NCBI GenBank assembly: GCA_017463585.1
Contig: JAFTOX010000024.1
Span: 30,760-94,759, forward strand
DNA from: Rikenellaceae bacterium
Lineage (GTDB): Bacteria > Bacteroidota > Bacteroidia > Bacteroidales > Rikenellaceae
DNA length: 64,000 nucleotides
Reading direction: 5' to 3'
Below are positions 16,508 to 24,601 of this stretch, piece after piece. The position numbers and the translations under genes were made by a program. Within the stretch, counting starts at the first letter, position 1. Each line of letters begins with the position of its first letter. Below the pieces are notes generated by a model. It searched no databases, was not told where the DNA came from, and saw only the letters and a list, made by a program, of their open reading frames with translations.

Positions 16508-17170
16508 ATGAAACGATCAATTCTGATAGCGATCGCACTTTTGCTCGGCGTCGGAGCCTCGGCTCAGTCGCACGACGATCGTCAGTCGTTCGATTTCAGC
16601 CGCAAAAACGGCATTAGCGACAAGCACGAATTTCGCCTAACGGTGGGCGTTACACCTCTGTTCGAGGACGACTTTTACGTTTACGATTACGAGCCGTCCG
16701 TCACCCAACGTTACCCCAATGTGATCTACCCCAGCGACCTGACCTATCGCGGTGCGTTGAAGACCTCGGGTGGCTATGCGCTGTCATATATGTACTCGCC
16801 CGTGAAGTGGTTTGCGGTGGGTATTTATGCGGGTTATGTAAGCGAGTGGCAGACCACACATCTGCGTACAACACAAGCAGTTATATCGAAAACATCGGAG
16901 CGGCATCTGATGTTGGTGCCGACGGTGCGATTCACCTACCTCAACCGCCCGATTGTGCGCCTCTACTCGTCGATCGGCGTGGGCGTAGGCTTCTGCCGCG
17001 AGCGCACCCGAAACGTTGAAGGTTACATCGAAAACAACCAACACGAAACATTCTGCCCCGCTCAGATTACGCTCCTCGGCGTGAGCGTCGGACGTCGACT
17101 GTTCGGTTTTGCCGAGCTGAGCACAGGCTCGTTAGGCGTATGCACGGCAGGCATCGGTTACAGATTCTAA
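16508..17170 (+). CDS. Outer-membrane beta-barrel protein, cassette copy 1
   Basis: 220 residues, starting at ATG 16508 (signal peptide MKRSILIAIALLLGVGASAQ); the longer frame upstream is leader. The mature part shows alternating beta strands (FRLTVGVTPL, YALSYMYSPVKWFAVGIYAG, LVPTVRFTYLNRPIVRLYSS, GVSVGRRLFGFAELSTGS) and ends in Phe (GIGYRF), the usual signal for barrel insertion. About eight strands are plausible. It is paired with a lipoprotein gene 21 nt downstream, and the whole pair is repeated at 18180-19628. Function unknown; the pairing suggests a barrel-lipoprotein complex. Confidence 0.8.
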   Translation: MKRSILIAIALLLGVGASAQSHDDRQSFDFSRKNGISDKHEFRLTVGVTPLFEDDFYVYDYEPSVTQRYPNVIYPSDLTYRGALKTSGGYALSYMYSPVKWFAVGIYAGYVSEWQTTHLRTTQAVISKTSERHLMLVPTVRFTYLNRPIVRLYSSIGVGVGFCRERTRNVEGYIENNQHETFCPAQITLLGVSVGRRLFGFAELSTGSLGVCTAGIGYRF

Positions 17171-17191
17171 ACACTTAACACACAGATAACT

Positions 17192-17974
17192 ATGAAACGA
17201 ATTATATATCTTCTTACGGCTCTCGTCACGCTGAGTTCGTGCACCATTAGCGAGGGCTGGAACAACGATCAAGACCTCGTGGCAAAGATGGCTGCAAATA
17301 TGGCGATTGACGAGATTCGCGACCAAATTCATATTTTGAGCTATGCGCAGATTATCGACCTTTACAGCCGTTCGGGCGATGGCGAGCGCGAGATTATCGA
17401 GGATCAGCACCTGCCCAGCGTGCGCCTGCGCCAGACCGAAACGGGTTGGAACGTGGTACGTGACGGCAAAGCAATTCTCACGTTCGAATGCACCGCTCCG
17501 CTCGATACGCTTGGCAGCGTTTGGACGGTCAAGGTCGCAACTGACAAGCAGCAGATTACCGCCGACCAATATTGGACGATCGAGTGCAAGGGCAAAAAGG
17601 AGTGGCAGCTGAGCCGACACATCATCGAGCCGAGCCACAGCACGACAAGCACGTTCGATGTGGTTGCGGGCGACCAGATTGGGGGTCAGGTACAGAGTAG
17701 CCCCGTCTATCAATATACGATCACGGGCGAGTGTTCGATCGTGCAGGACGAGGAACTTGTTGCGCCCTATCGCATTGATATGAAGGTGGTTAATGAGGTC
17801 GTATTCGACAACTTCAAATACTACACCGACTATACGGGCACGGCATTTACCAAGGGTAAGATGTCGATTCGCGTAACCGATTACAAGACCGGCGAGGCGG
17901 TTGTTGCGCCGTTCCACTTCACCATTTCGCCCGAATACAGCAACCAAAAGATCGAGTACCTGCTGATCAACTAA
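17192..17974 (+). CDS. Lipoprotein of unknown function, cassette copy 1
   Basis: 260 residues with a lipoprotein signal (MKRIIYLLTALVTLSSC). The residues after the Cys (TISEGWNNDQD) are acidic, which in Bacteroidota can direct lipoproteins to the cell surface; this is inference. Shared with the copy-2 lipoprotein: a helical stretch DQIHILSYAQIIDLYS, then EREIIEDQHLPSVRLRQTE, then beta-rich repeats with WTIECKGKKEWQ. No catalytic motif seen. It likely works with the barrel encoded immediately upstream. Confidence 0.75.
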   Translation: MKRIIYLLTALVTLSSCTISEGWNNDQDLVAKMAANMAIDEIRDQIHILSYAQIIDLYSRSGDGEREIIEDQHLPSVRLRQTETGWNVVRDGKAILTFECTAPLDTLGSVWTVKVATDKQQITADQYWTIECKGKKEWQLSRHIIEPSHSTTSTFDVVAGDQIGGQVQSSPVYQYTITGECSIVQDEELVAPYRIDMKVVNEVVFDNFKYYTDYTGTAFTKGKMSIRVTDYKTGEAVVAPFHFTISPEYSNQKIEYLLIN

Positions 17975-18179
17975 GTCGGCGGGTGGAGTAGGAGCGTAAT
18001 TACCCTTAATTGTAGCGTTTTTTTGGGAAAAATCAGAAATTTGCCGTATTTGCAATTTTTTTCTAATTTGACACAATAAACAGAGAGCGTTATACGTATA
18101 GATGAAAAAGCGGGGAAACAATCCGTCCCAATAGTGTAGTCCAGACAGAAAAAATACATTAACCTAAAAACTTTTAACG

Positions 18180-18827
18180 ATGAAACGGTTTATCTTTCTC
18201 TCGATTGCGCTTTTGATAGCCGTCGTAGCGTCGGCTCAATCGATCAACGAAACAAAACCTTTAAGGCTCGGTCCAGATGGCTACGTGCACTACGACCACG
18301 AAATCAGGCTGACGGTTGGTGCCAGCCCCATTGATCATCTGGAATATGGGTGGGCTATTTGGGAGCCCAACAGCGAACTGATCCACCCCGACGACTTCTT
18401 GTACAATGGCGCCTACAAAAACTCTTGTGGCTATGCGCTGTCGTATATGTACTCACCACGCAAGTGGCTCTCATTTGGTCTTTACGTAGGTTACACAGGC
18501 TGGTGGCAGTCGCAATTTACAAACTCCACAAGCCAACTCCACTCGACCAACTTCGAGCACCACATTATGTTCGTTCCAACGGTGCGATTCTCATACCTGA
18601 ATCGTCGCAACGTTCGCCTCTATTCATCGGTAGGCATTGGCTACGGATTGTGTCTCGAACGCACAAAAGATAGCAACGGTGCGCTTACTCAATCTTATAA
18701 GTCGGCTTTCGTACCCGTGCAATTCACCCCGATAGGCGTGTCGGTCGGTCGCCGTCTGTACGGTTTTGCCGAGCTGACCGTAGGCTCGATGGCAAACCTC
18801 AGCGCAGGTATTGGTTTCAGATTCTAA
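18180..18827 (+). CDS. Outer-membrane beta-barrel protein, cassette copy 2
   Basis: 215 residues, paralog of the 16508 gene: same signal (MKRFIFLSIALLIAVVASAQ), the shared strands IRLTVGASPI, CGYALSYMYSPRKW, FVPTVRFSYLNRRNVRLYSS and GVSVGRRLYGFAEL, and the same terminal Phe (GIGFRF). Loops between strands differ most (for example after SYMYSP and near the ERTK segment), as expected for surface-exposed loops. The 205-nt gap from the previous lipoprotein may hold its own promoter. The next gene follows after 21 nt, as in copy 1. Confidence 0.8.
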   Translation: MKRFIFLSIALLIAVVASAQSINETKPLRLGPDGYVHYDHEIRLTVGASPIDHLEYGWAIWEPNSELIHPDDFLYNGAYKNSCGYALSYMYSPRKWLSFGLYVGYTGWWQSQFTNSTSQLHSTNFEHHIMFVPTVRFSYLNRRNVRLYSSVGIGYGLCLERTKDSNGALTQSYKSAFVPVQFTPIGVSVGRRLYGFAELTVGSMANLSAGIGFRF

Positions 18828-18848
18828 ACACTTAATACACCGACAACT

Positions 18849-19628
18849 ATGAAACGATTAATATATATCTTCGCGGCACTTTTTGCCCTCACGTCGTGTA
18901 CAATATACGAGGCGGACGAGCCCAATCCGGATCGTTATGCCAGGAAGGCCTACAAATTAATGAACGAACAGATCACCTTCCAGCTGCACGTGCTGAGCTA
19001 TGCGCAGGTGATCAACCAATATGCTCAGGCGGACGAAACCGAACGCTATGCGATCGAAGACAAACATCTGCCACGTCTGCGTCTGCGCCAAACCGATGAT
19101 GGTTGGCGCGTGATGGACGGTGACGATACCGCACTCTATGTCATCTTTGACACCCCGCTCGACGAGGTGGGTAGCATTTGGAAGATCAAGCAAGGCGATG
19201 GTGCCGTTTCGAATAAATATTGGGAGATTGAATGCAAAGGCCAGAATCTGTGGCAGATTCGTTATGCGTCTGACTTTTATAGTCATAGCGTATCTCTTCT
19301 GCTTGACGTCGAGACGGGAGAGCTGACCGAAGGCAGGCTGTGCGACACCCCGATCTACGAATACACAACCACAGGCGAGGGTTGCATCGACCAGAACGTA
19401 GAGGTCGCATCGCCCTATCGCACCGAAATGGATATCGTCGAGCCCGTGAGATCGGATCGATATATCTATACATCGTATTACGGCGATCAGGTTGCCAGAT
19501 ATAGCTTTATGGAGGGTCTGTTATCGTTCAAGGTAACCAACACGAAAGCTGACGGATCGGACGCTTCGACCTTCCTCTGCAAAATCACAGGACCTCAACA
19601 GCAAAAATTCATACATAATCCCAAGTAG
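18849..19628 (+). CDS. Lipoprotein of unknown function, cassette copy 2
   Basis: 259 residues, paralog of the 17192 gene: lipoprotein signal MKRLIYIFAALFALTSC, acidic stretch after Cys (TIYEADEPNPD), then QLHVLSYAQVINQYAQ, ERYAIEDKHLPRLRLRQT, a GSIWKIK strand and WEIECKGQNLWQ. The spacers before both lipoproteins are nearly the same 21 nt (AACACTTAA-TACAC...AACT), a trace of recent duplication. A strong hairpin terminator follows at 19654. No function is known to me. Confidence 0.75.
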   Translation: MKRLIYIFAALFALTSCTIYEADEPNPDRYARKAYKLMNEQITFQLHVLSYAQVINQYAQADETERYAIEDKHLPRLRLRQTDDGWRVMDGDDTALYVIFDTPLDEVGSIWKIKQGDGAVSNKYWEIECKGQNLWQIRYASDFYSHSVSLLLDVETGELTEGRLCDTPIYEYTTTGEGCIDQNVEVASPYRTEMDIVEPVRSDRYIYTSYYGDQVARYSFMEGLLSFKVTNTKADGSDASTFLCKITGPQQQKFIHNPK

Positions 19629-19653
19629 GATAACCCGCGTGGGCAAAAAAAAC

Positions 19654-19688
19654 AGTCCGCACCCCGACGAGGAGTGCGGACTATTTTT
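19654..19688. terminator. Bidirectional terminator between the cassette and greA
   Basis: AGTCCGCAC (19654-19662) pairs with GTGCGGACT (19674-19682); A-run to the left, ATTTTTT to the right. It sits between convergent genes. Confidence 0.85.
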
Positions 19689-19723
19689 TCGCTCACGTAG
19701 AGCGGAAAACCTGACACGACTGA

Positions 19724-20200
19724 TTAGATCGAGATGTCGAGAATCTCGAAGTGCAGCGTACCTGCGGGAACCGTTACATCGACGTGCTCACCCTTCTTCT
19801 TGCCGAGCAAAGCCTTAGCGATGGGAGTGCCGATAGCCAGTTTGCCTTCGCGCAAGTTTGCCTCGTTCTCCGAGACAATGGTGTAGGTCACCTGCTTGCC
19901 ATTGTTGTGGTTCATCAGGGTTACCTTGCTGAGGATCTGCACCTTGCTCTTGTCGATCTTCGACTCGTCGATCACGCGCGAGTTGTTCAGCGTAGCTTCG
20001 AGCTTGGCGATTCGCATCTCCAACATACCCTGTGCCTCACGTGCAGCATCATACTCGGCATTCTCCGACAGGTCGCCCTTGTCGCGTGCCTCGGCGATTG
20101 CAGCCGAAATGGCAGGACGCTCAACCGAGCGCATATGATCCAGCTCGTCTTTGAGTTTCTTGTAGCCCTCTTCGGTCAGGTAAATAATCTCGTTTGCCAT
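19724..20200 (-). CDS. greA: Transcription elongation factor GreA
   Basis: Rescues backtracked RNA polymerase by stimulating transcript cleavage through its secondary channel. 158 residues, standard. N-terminal coiled coil with the acidic tip DKGDLSENAEYDAA (about residues 40-53), whose Asp and Glu coordinate the catalytic Mg2+; C-terminal globular domain ends with GTLHFEILDIS. Own promoter on the minus strand at 20284, divergent from the cls gene. Confidence 0.96.
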   Translation of the reverse strand: MANEIIYLTEEGYKKLKDELDHMRSVERPAISAAIAEARDKGDLSENAEYDAAREAQGMLEMRIAKLEATLNNSRVIDESKIDKSKVQILSKVTLMNHNNGKQVTYTIVSENEANLREGKLAIGTPIAKALLGKKKGEHVDVTVPAGTLHFEILDISI

Positions 20201-20283
20201 TTAATTAGGTTTTTTGAAAAACATAAAAAAATAATGAATCCCGACCTTGCGGCCGGAACCCAACACTAAATTTTTTGATAGTG

Positions 20284-20331
20284 CAAAGGTAGGGATTCTG
20301 TTTCGACTTTCCAAATTTTTTTGTACCTTTG
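20284..20331. promoter_or_regulatory. Divergent promoters of greA (-) and the cls-like gene (+)
   Basis: Minus strand: TACCTTTG at 20284-20291 with TTG at 20312-20314 (20-nt spacer). Plus strand: TACCTTTG at 20324-20331. The two promoters lie within 50 bp, so their polymerases could interfere with each other. Confidence 0.65.
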
Positions 20332-20405
20332 TTTTGTCGATACCTCGACCAAGGCACGAAATGTGTGCCACAGCCGAGTTCGGAACAGTCAAAACGGAGA
20401 GGTAA

Positions 20406-21770
20406 ATGGCAAGTATATTGAGTGTTATATTCTCGATCATCTATACGATCGTCATCGTGGCGGTCATCGTCCTTGTGATCGAGCAGCAACGCGAACCCGT
20501 GTGGAGTTTCGCGTGGGCTATGACTGTGATTTTTATCCCCGTAGCTGGTCTGATTCTCTTTATTTTGTTCGGCTACCGCCCCGCCCGAAAACGCCTTCTC
20601 GCACCCCCACGAATCGAACGTAGCGAACGTATTCCGTTCATCACGTTGCTCGAAAATAACTCCGACGCAAAGCTCGCCCTGCACAACAATCTCGACGTGC
20701 TGCACAATGGCGACCAGACCTTCGCCTCGATCGCTCAGGCATTGGAATCAGCACGCGAATCGATCCACATCGAGTACTATATCTTCTGCGAGGACGAGGT
20801 GGGCAACTACATCGCCGAACAGCTCGAACGCAAAGCCCGCGAGGGTGTCGAGGTGCGACTGATTTTCGACGCCGTGGGCAGCTGGAAATTGAGCAAAGAG
20901 TTTATCTCGCGTCTGCGTGCAAGCGGGGTCGAGGTGGGACGTTTCTCGCCTATCACGTTCCCCTATTTCACTCATTATCTGAACTATCGCAACCACCGCA
21001 AGATTGTCGTTGTAGACGGTCGAGTGGCATACACGGGCGGAATCAACATCGCCGAACGATACCTCAAAGGCGACACGATGGGACTCTGGTACGACGTTCA
21101 TCTGCGTGTCGAGGGCGATGCCGTGGCCGATTTCCAGCGTATGTTCCTCTCGGATTGGACGCTGGTGACGGGGCAAACGATCGACGATCCGCGCTATTTC
21201 CCGCCCTCGGAGGTAACCCATCAAGCGCCAATGCAGGTGGTGGGATCGAGTGTCAGCTCGCGCTGGTCGGCGATCTCGCAAGCCTTCTTTGCCGCCATTA
21301 CGGGCGCCGCGCGAACTATCACGATATCAACGCCTTACTTCATTCCCTCGACCTCGTTGCTCGAAGCGTTGAAGGTGGCTGCATTGAAGGGCGTCGATGT
21401 GCGAATTGTGATCCCCGCACGCTCGGACAGCCGATTGGTGCATTGGGCAACCTGCTCGTTTGTCGATGGACTGCTCAGTGCGGGCGTGAAGGTCTATCTC
21501 TACACCGCAGGATTTCTCCACTCGAAGTTGATCGCTGTCGATGGGCGTATGGCCTCGGTCGGCACAGCAAATATGGATATTCGTTCGCTCGAAGATAATT
21601 CGGAGGTTTCGACCTTCATCTACGACCGCGAAACGGTGGCCGAACTGACCGCCACACTCGAAGATTACATCGCCCACTCGCGCCGTGTAATGCCCGACGA
21701 GTGGTACTCACGCCCGCAAGGACAACGATTTATCGACGCTATCGCACGCCTCGTCAGCCCGTTGCTCTAA
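20406..21770 (+). CDS. cls: Cardiolipin synthase-like phospholipase D family enzyme
   Basis: Inner-membrane enzyme that condenses phosphatidylglycerol (or related lipids) to cardiolipin. 454 residues. Two N-terminal membrane helices (about residues 2-24 and 33-56), then two PLD catalytic domains, each with HxKxxxxD: HRKIVVVD (about 198-205) and HSKLIAVD (about 377-384), each followed by a G-G or G-T-N motif. Length and layout match bacterial ClsA/ClsB-type enzymes. cdsA and psd, other phospholipid genes, are at 26723-28273 but not in one operon with it. ATG 20406 follows a promoter at 20324. Confidence 0.9.
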   Translation: MASILSVIFSIIYTIVIVAVIVLVIEQQREPVWSFAWAMTVIFIPVAGLILFILFGYRPARKRLLAPPRIERSERIPFITLLENNSDAKLALHNNLDVLHNGDQTFASIAQALESARESIHIEYYIFCEDEVGNYIAEQLERKAREGVEVRLIFDAVGSWKLSKEFISRLRASGVEVGRFSPITFPYFTHYLNYRNHRKIVVVDGRVAYTGGINIAERYLKGDTMGLWYDVHLRVEGDAVADFQRMFLSDWTLVTGQTIDDPRYFPPSEVTHQAPMQVVGSSVSSRWSAISQAFFAAITGAARTITISTPYFIPSTSLLEALKVAALKGVDVRIVIPARSDSRLVHWATCSFVDGLLSAGVKVYLYTAGFLHSKLIAVDGRMASVGTANMDIRSLEDNSEVSTFIYDRETVAELTATLEDYIAHSRRVMPDEWYSRPQGQRFIDAIARLVSPLL

Positions 21771-21843
21771 GGGCGAGATTCTCGATTCGCCCGCGCGGGT
21801 TTGCCTTTTCTTTGTTTTCAATGAGAAAGCACTTTCTCTCAAT

Positions 21844-21873
21844 AAAAAAAGCCACGCTCCGTAAAGCGTGGCT
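21844..21873 (-). terminator. Terminator of the phosphodiester glycosidase gene
   Basis: AGCCACGCT/AGCGTGGCT 9-bp stem (21850-21858 with 21865-21873), followed on the minus strand by seven T. Nearby, the pair GAGAAAG/CTTTCTC (21823-21838) sits in a TTCAATGAGAAAGCAC stretch resembling the left flank of the nested-palindrome family. Confidence 0.8.
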
Positions 21874-21893
21874 AAATTTTGCACCTTAAATTA

Positions 21894-22859
21894 TTACTTC
21901 TCTTCCGAGATCACAACGAACGTAGGCACAACGCGCTCGATACGCTCGGGGCGCTTACCGCCATCGCTGGGGTGATTAACCAGCTCACCGTCCCAATTAA
22001 CGATTGCCGACGAGCCACCGCCATCGAGATTAACGCCCTCAACCACACCAAGTTCCATCAAGAACTCAGCCAGCTCCGACAGCGTACAGCCCACGCTACC
22101 GTTCATACCGCGACCATCGACAACCATAATCACCAGCTTGCCGTCGTCGGTCAAGCCGATTGCGGTACGGTTGTGTCGCGCCTTGCCTCCGATGGTGCGA
22201 TAATAGGACTCGCCGAGCGAGCTTTCGAGCGACACATCGCGGCCATTTTTAACCAACATCGGGCCCGCTGCAACGGCATCAACCACCTGCCACGGATAGG
22301 ATCCGAGCTGCCCCACTGCGGGAGGCGCGGGCGAATACAAGCGCAACGAGTCGTCGTTACCGACTGCAAAGGGATAAACGTATGGGTGATAGTCCTTTTC
22401 GGGCTGGCAGAAGATCCACTGAGCCTCGTACGAGCCGTCGGGCATCTGACCAAAAGCGGCGTGAATGGGATAGACGGTCACCTTCTCGCCATTGGCGTTG
22501 GTACGCGTCACCGAGCGAACGTCGGGCGCATCGACCTTACCCTCATTGACCAGCAGGCTGACCGATTCGAGCGTACGCATATTGAAGAAACCGGCATTGG
22601 CAACCACCACAGGGCGCCCCTCGCCATACTCCGACCAAGCGGCATAGAGTTTCGACGGAGTGGTACCGCCCTCGACCTCTACGGCATTAAATTTCAGATG
22701 TTTGTTAGCGTCTTGATCGATCACAAACGCAAACCAAACGTAGGGTTTTCCGTCGGCGTGGTTGGCACGTCGTTCGATAAATTTCACCCCACGGGGCGCA
22801 CGTGCAGCGGCGGGAAGCAACATCAACACGAGTAGGAGAGTTGTCAGTAGTCGTTTCAT
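21894..22859 (-). CDS. Phosphodiester glycosidase (NAGPA domain) family protein, secreted
   Basis: Predicted secreted protein of about 321 residues; the start at 22859 (MKRLLTTLLLVLMLLPAAAR) gives a signal peptide, while the longer frame upstream runs through the promoter region. The NAGPA/DUF2233 domain family includes the mammalian uncovering enzyme that removes N-acetylglucosamine from phosphodiesters, and bacterial members act on cell-surface polymers. Visible family stretches: VVANAGFFN, RTAIGLTDDGKLVIMVVDGR, and GVNLDGGGSSAIV near the C terminus, containing the conserved Asp and Gly-rich loop. Substrate unknown; probably periplasmic. Confidence 0.82.
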   Translation of the reverse strand: MKRLLTTLLLVLMLLPAAARAPRGVKFIERRANHADGKPYVWFAFVIDQDANKHLKFNAVEVEGGTTPSKLYAAWSEYGEGRPVVVANAGFFNMRTLESVSLLVNEGKVDAPDVRSVTRTNANGEKVTVYPIHAAFGQMPDGSYEAQWIFCQPEKDYHPYVYPFAVGNDDSLRLYSPAPPAVGQLGSYPWQVVDAVAAGPMLVKNGRDVSLESSLGESYYRTIGGKARHNRTAIGLTDDGKLVIMVVDGRGMNGSVGCTLSELAEFLMELGVVEGVNLDGGGSSAIVNWDGELVNHPSDGGKRPERIERVVPTFVVISEEK

Positions 22860-22926
22860 AGGTCTGTAAAATTGTTTTTGATTTCGAAATTTCGATTTAA
22901 AGATAGCGAAAAGAGTGCGAAAAATT

Positions 22927-22956
22927 TGCAAGCATAAATAAAATTTATAACTTTGC
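22927..22956 (+). promoter_or_regulatory. Promoter of oxyR
   Basis: TTG (22927-22929), 19-nt spacer, TAACTTTG (22949-22956), 34 nt before the start. Confidence 0.65.
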
Positions 22957-22989
22957 CTACGTAAATAAGCACAAACCCAACTTACGATT

Positions 22990-23880
22990 ATGACAATCAT
23001 TCAACTCGAATATCTGTTGGCGGTTGCCAACTGTGGCAGTTTTTCGCTTGCGTCGGAGCACTGTTTCGTCACTCAGCCCTCGCTCAGTATGCAGATCAAA
23101 GCCCTCGAAGAGGAGCTTGGTGTGGTACTGCTCGACCGCTCAAAAAAGCCCGTAATCCCGACCGAGGCAGGCGAGGTCGTCTTGGAGCAGGCGCGACAAA
23201 CCTTGGCGGCGTATAACTATATCCGTGAGGCAGTTAGCGAGTTGAAGGGCGAGACCGCAGGTAAGCTCCGTCTGGGTGTCATTCCAACGATTGCGCCCTA
23301 CCTGTTGCACAAGTTTATCCCCGAATTTGCGCAACGCTACCCGCGTGTCGAGTTGGAGATCAAGGAGATGGTTACGCGCGACATCATCGACGCGCTCAAA
23401 CGTGACGCCATCGACGCTGCGCTGGTTGCAAGCGGCACTTGCGGCGACGGCATCAACGAGCAGGATCTGTTCGACGATCGTTTCTATGCCTATGTTTCGA
23501 CATCGAATCCGCTTTATGAGCGCAGCAATATCCGTATCGAGGACATCGACCTCAAACAGTTGCTCCTGCTGAGCGACGGTCACTGTATGCGCGACCAGAT
23601 CATCGAGCTGTGTCAGGCGCGCCACCATATGCCGTCGCACTACTACTTCGAGAGTGGCTCGATCGACACGCTTATGCGCATTGTCGATTCGACCTCGCTA
23701 ATGACAATCATTCCCGAGATGGCAGTCGAATTTGTACCCGCACACCACCGCTCGCAGGTCAAGCAGCTGGCTAAGGGCGCAACCTCGCGCAAGATCGCCA
23801 TTGCCGTGCGACGTACCTACGTTAAGAATTCGATTATCAACGCTTTGAAGGAGGTTATCCTCGATCGCGTGAAGAGGTAG
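22990..23880 (+). CDS. oxyR: LysR-type peroxide sensor OxyR
   Basis: Hydrogen-peroxide-sensing activator of oxidative-stress genes. 296 residues: N-terminal winged helix (residues 1-60, SLASEHCFVTQPSLSMQIKA), C-terminal effector domain from about 90. The redox pair is conserved: C199 in SDGHCMRDQ and C208 in IELC, with the same nine-residue spacing and, by my count, the same numbers as E. coli OxyR. This supports thiol-disulfide switching rather than small-molecule sensing. No neighbouring peroxidase gene; targets are elsewhere. A hairpin terminator follows at 23900. Confidence 0.9.
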   Translation: MTIIQLEYLLAVANCGSFSLASEHCFVTQPSLSMQIKALEEELGVVLLDRSKKPVIPTEAGEVVLEQARQTLAAYNYIREAVSELKGETAGKLRLGVIPTIAPYLLHKFIPEFAQRYPRVELEIKEMVTRDIIDALKRDAIDAALVASGTCGDGINEQDLFDDRFYAYVSTSNPLYERSNIRIEDIDLKQLLLLSDGHCMRDQIIELCQARHHMPSHYYFESGSIDTLMRIVDSTSLMTIIPEMAVEFVPAHHRSQVKQLAKGATSRKIAIAVRRTYVKNSIINALKEVILDRVKR

Positions 23881-23899
23881 ATTTTTCAATTCAAAATTC

Positions 23900-23925
23900 A
23901 CCCGCCATATGGGCGGGTTTTACTT
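23900..23925 (+). terminator. Terminator of oxyR
   Basis: ACCCGCC (23900-23906) pairs with GGCGGGT (23912-23918), followed by TTTACTTTTT. The same CCCGCC...GGCGGG stem occurs after gcvH. Confidence 0.75.
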
Positions 23926-23949
23926 TTTATACCGCTTTCAACAAAACGC

Positions 23950-24000
23950 ACACGGTGGCGTGGTGTGGCGCGACTGAATGTCGCGGACACCACCGCACCT
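23950..24000. repeat. Nested-palindrome element, degenerate copy
   Basis: GGTGGCGTGGTGT-GGCGCGAC-TGAAT-GTCGCGG-ACACCACCGC: an inner GCGAC/GTCGC hairpin inside imperfect outer arms. It is preceded by CGCTTTCAACAAAACGCAC, close to the left flank of the copy at 31325. The right flank differs. Confidence 0.55.
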
Positions 24001-24110
24001 TCGCGCACGTGCCCTGACTCTTTTTGCCTTTTCGCTGCTCGAAAAGTGGGAAAAACTACAAAAACGGAAGAATGTCGCGCGCGGTTTGCAAAATATTTGA
24101 TAGAAATGGT

Positions 24111-24118
24111 TATCTTTG
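24111..24118 (+). promoter_or_regulatory. -7 element upstream of rsfS
   Basis: TATCTTTG, 106 nt before the rsfS start; TTTG at 24085-24088 is a possible -33 with a slightly long 22-nt spacer. It probably drives the rsfS-ftsH-cdsA run. Confidence 0.5.
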
Positions 24119-24223
24119 CAGTTTGATATAATATTGGTATTCGCGCGAGCGCGTGTAGGGCGCAGGCGTGAGAGCCAACAACACAAGTAACAAAACAACA
24201 AAAAATAGGGACAAACGAAATTT

Positions 24224-24574
24224 ATGGAAAAACTGATAAACACTATCGTAGGAGCTATTCAAGACAAGAAGGGTAAGAACATCGTATCGCTCGATTTGAC
24301 CGGTTTTGATGGCGCAATTTGCTCGCACTTTGTGATCTGCAACGCCGACTCAACTACACAAGTTGCGGCTATCGCCGACGGTATCGAGGAGAAGGTCTTC
24401 GAGCAGTTGCACGAGAAGGTACACCGTATCGAGGGTATGAACAATGCCGTTTGGGTTGCGGTCGATTACATCGACGTGGTGGTGCACATCTTCCAGTCGG
24501 AGTTGCGCGATTTCTACCGCTTGGAGCAGCTGTGGGCAGACGCTCCCCGCACCGAGTATCCCTATGAGGAGTAA
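24224..24574 (+). CDS. rsfS: Ribosomal silencing factor RsfS
   Basis: Binds L14 on the large subunit and blocks 30S-50S joining in slow growth. 116 residues, normal. The family core SHFVICNADSTTQVAAIADGIEEKV (spanning about 43-65) and the VDYIDVVVHIF strand (about 84-94) are present. First gene of a tight run: ftsH follows after 27 nt. Confidence 0.95.
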   Translation: MEKLINTIVGAIQDKKGKNIVSLDLTGFDGAICSHFVICNADSTTQVAAIADGIEEKVFEQLHEKVHRIEGMNNAVWVAVDYIDVVVHIFQSELRDFYRLEQLWADAPRTEYPYEE

Positions 24575-24601
24575 TCAGATAAGAAACATCAAAGGAGAAT
24601 T

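Larger units (their letters stand above)
23881..24223. other. Intergenic region: oxyR terminator, nested palindrome, rsfS promoter
   Basis: The 343 bases hold the CCCGCC hairpin terminator (23900-23918), a degenerate nested palindrome (about 23950-24000) and the rsfS promoter at 24111. The rsfS leader is about 100 nt, with a G+C-rich stretch at 24139-24175 (GCGCGAGCGCG). No gene is apparent. Confidence 0.55.

Noticed and set aside
17132..18121. 329-codon minus-strand frame over the cassette lipoprotein
   Set aside because: Shadow of the plus-strand lipoprotein; no start context or motif.
24139..24175. G+C-rich stretch in the rsfS leader as a riboswitch
   Set aside because: No known riboswitch motif is visible, and the pairing is weak.
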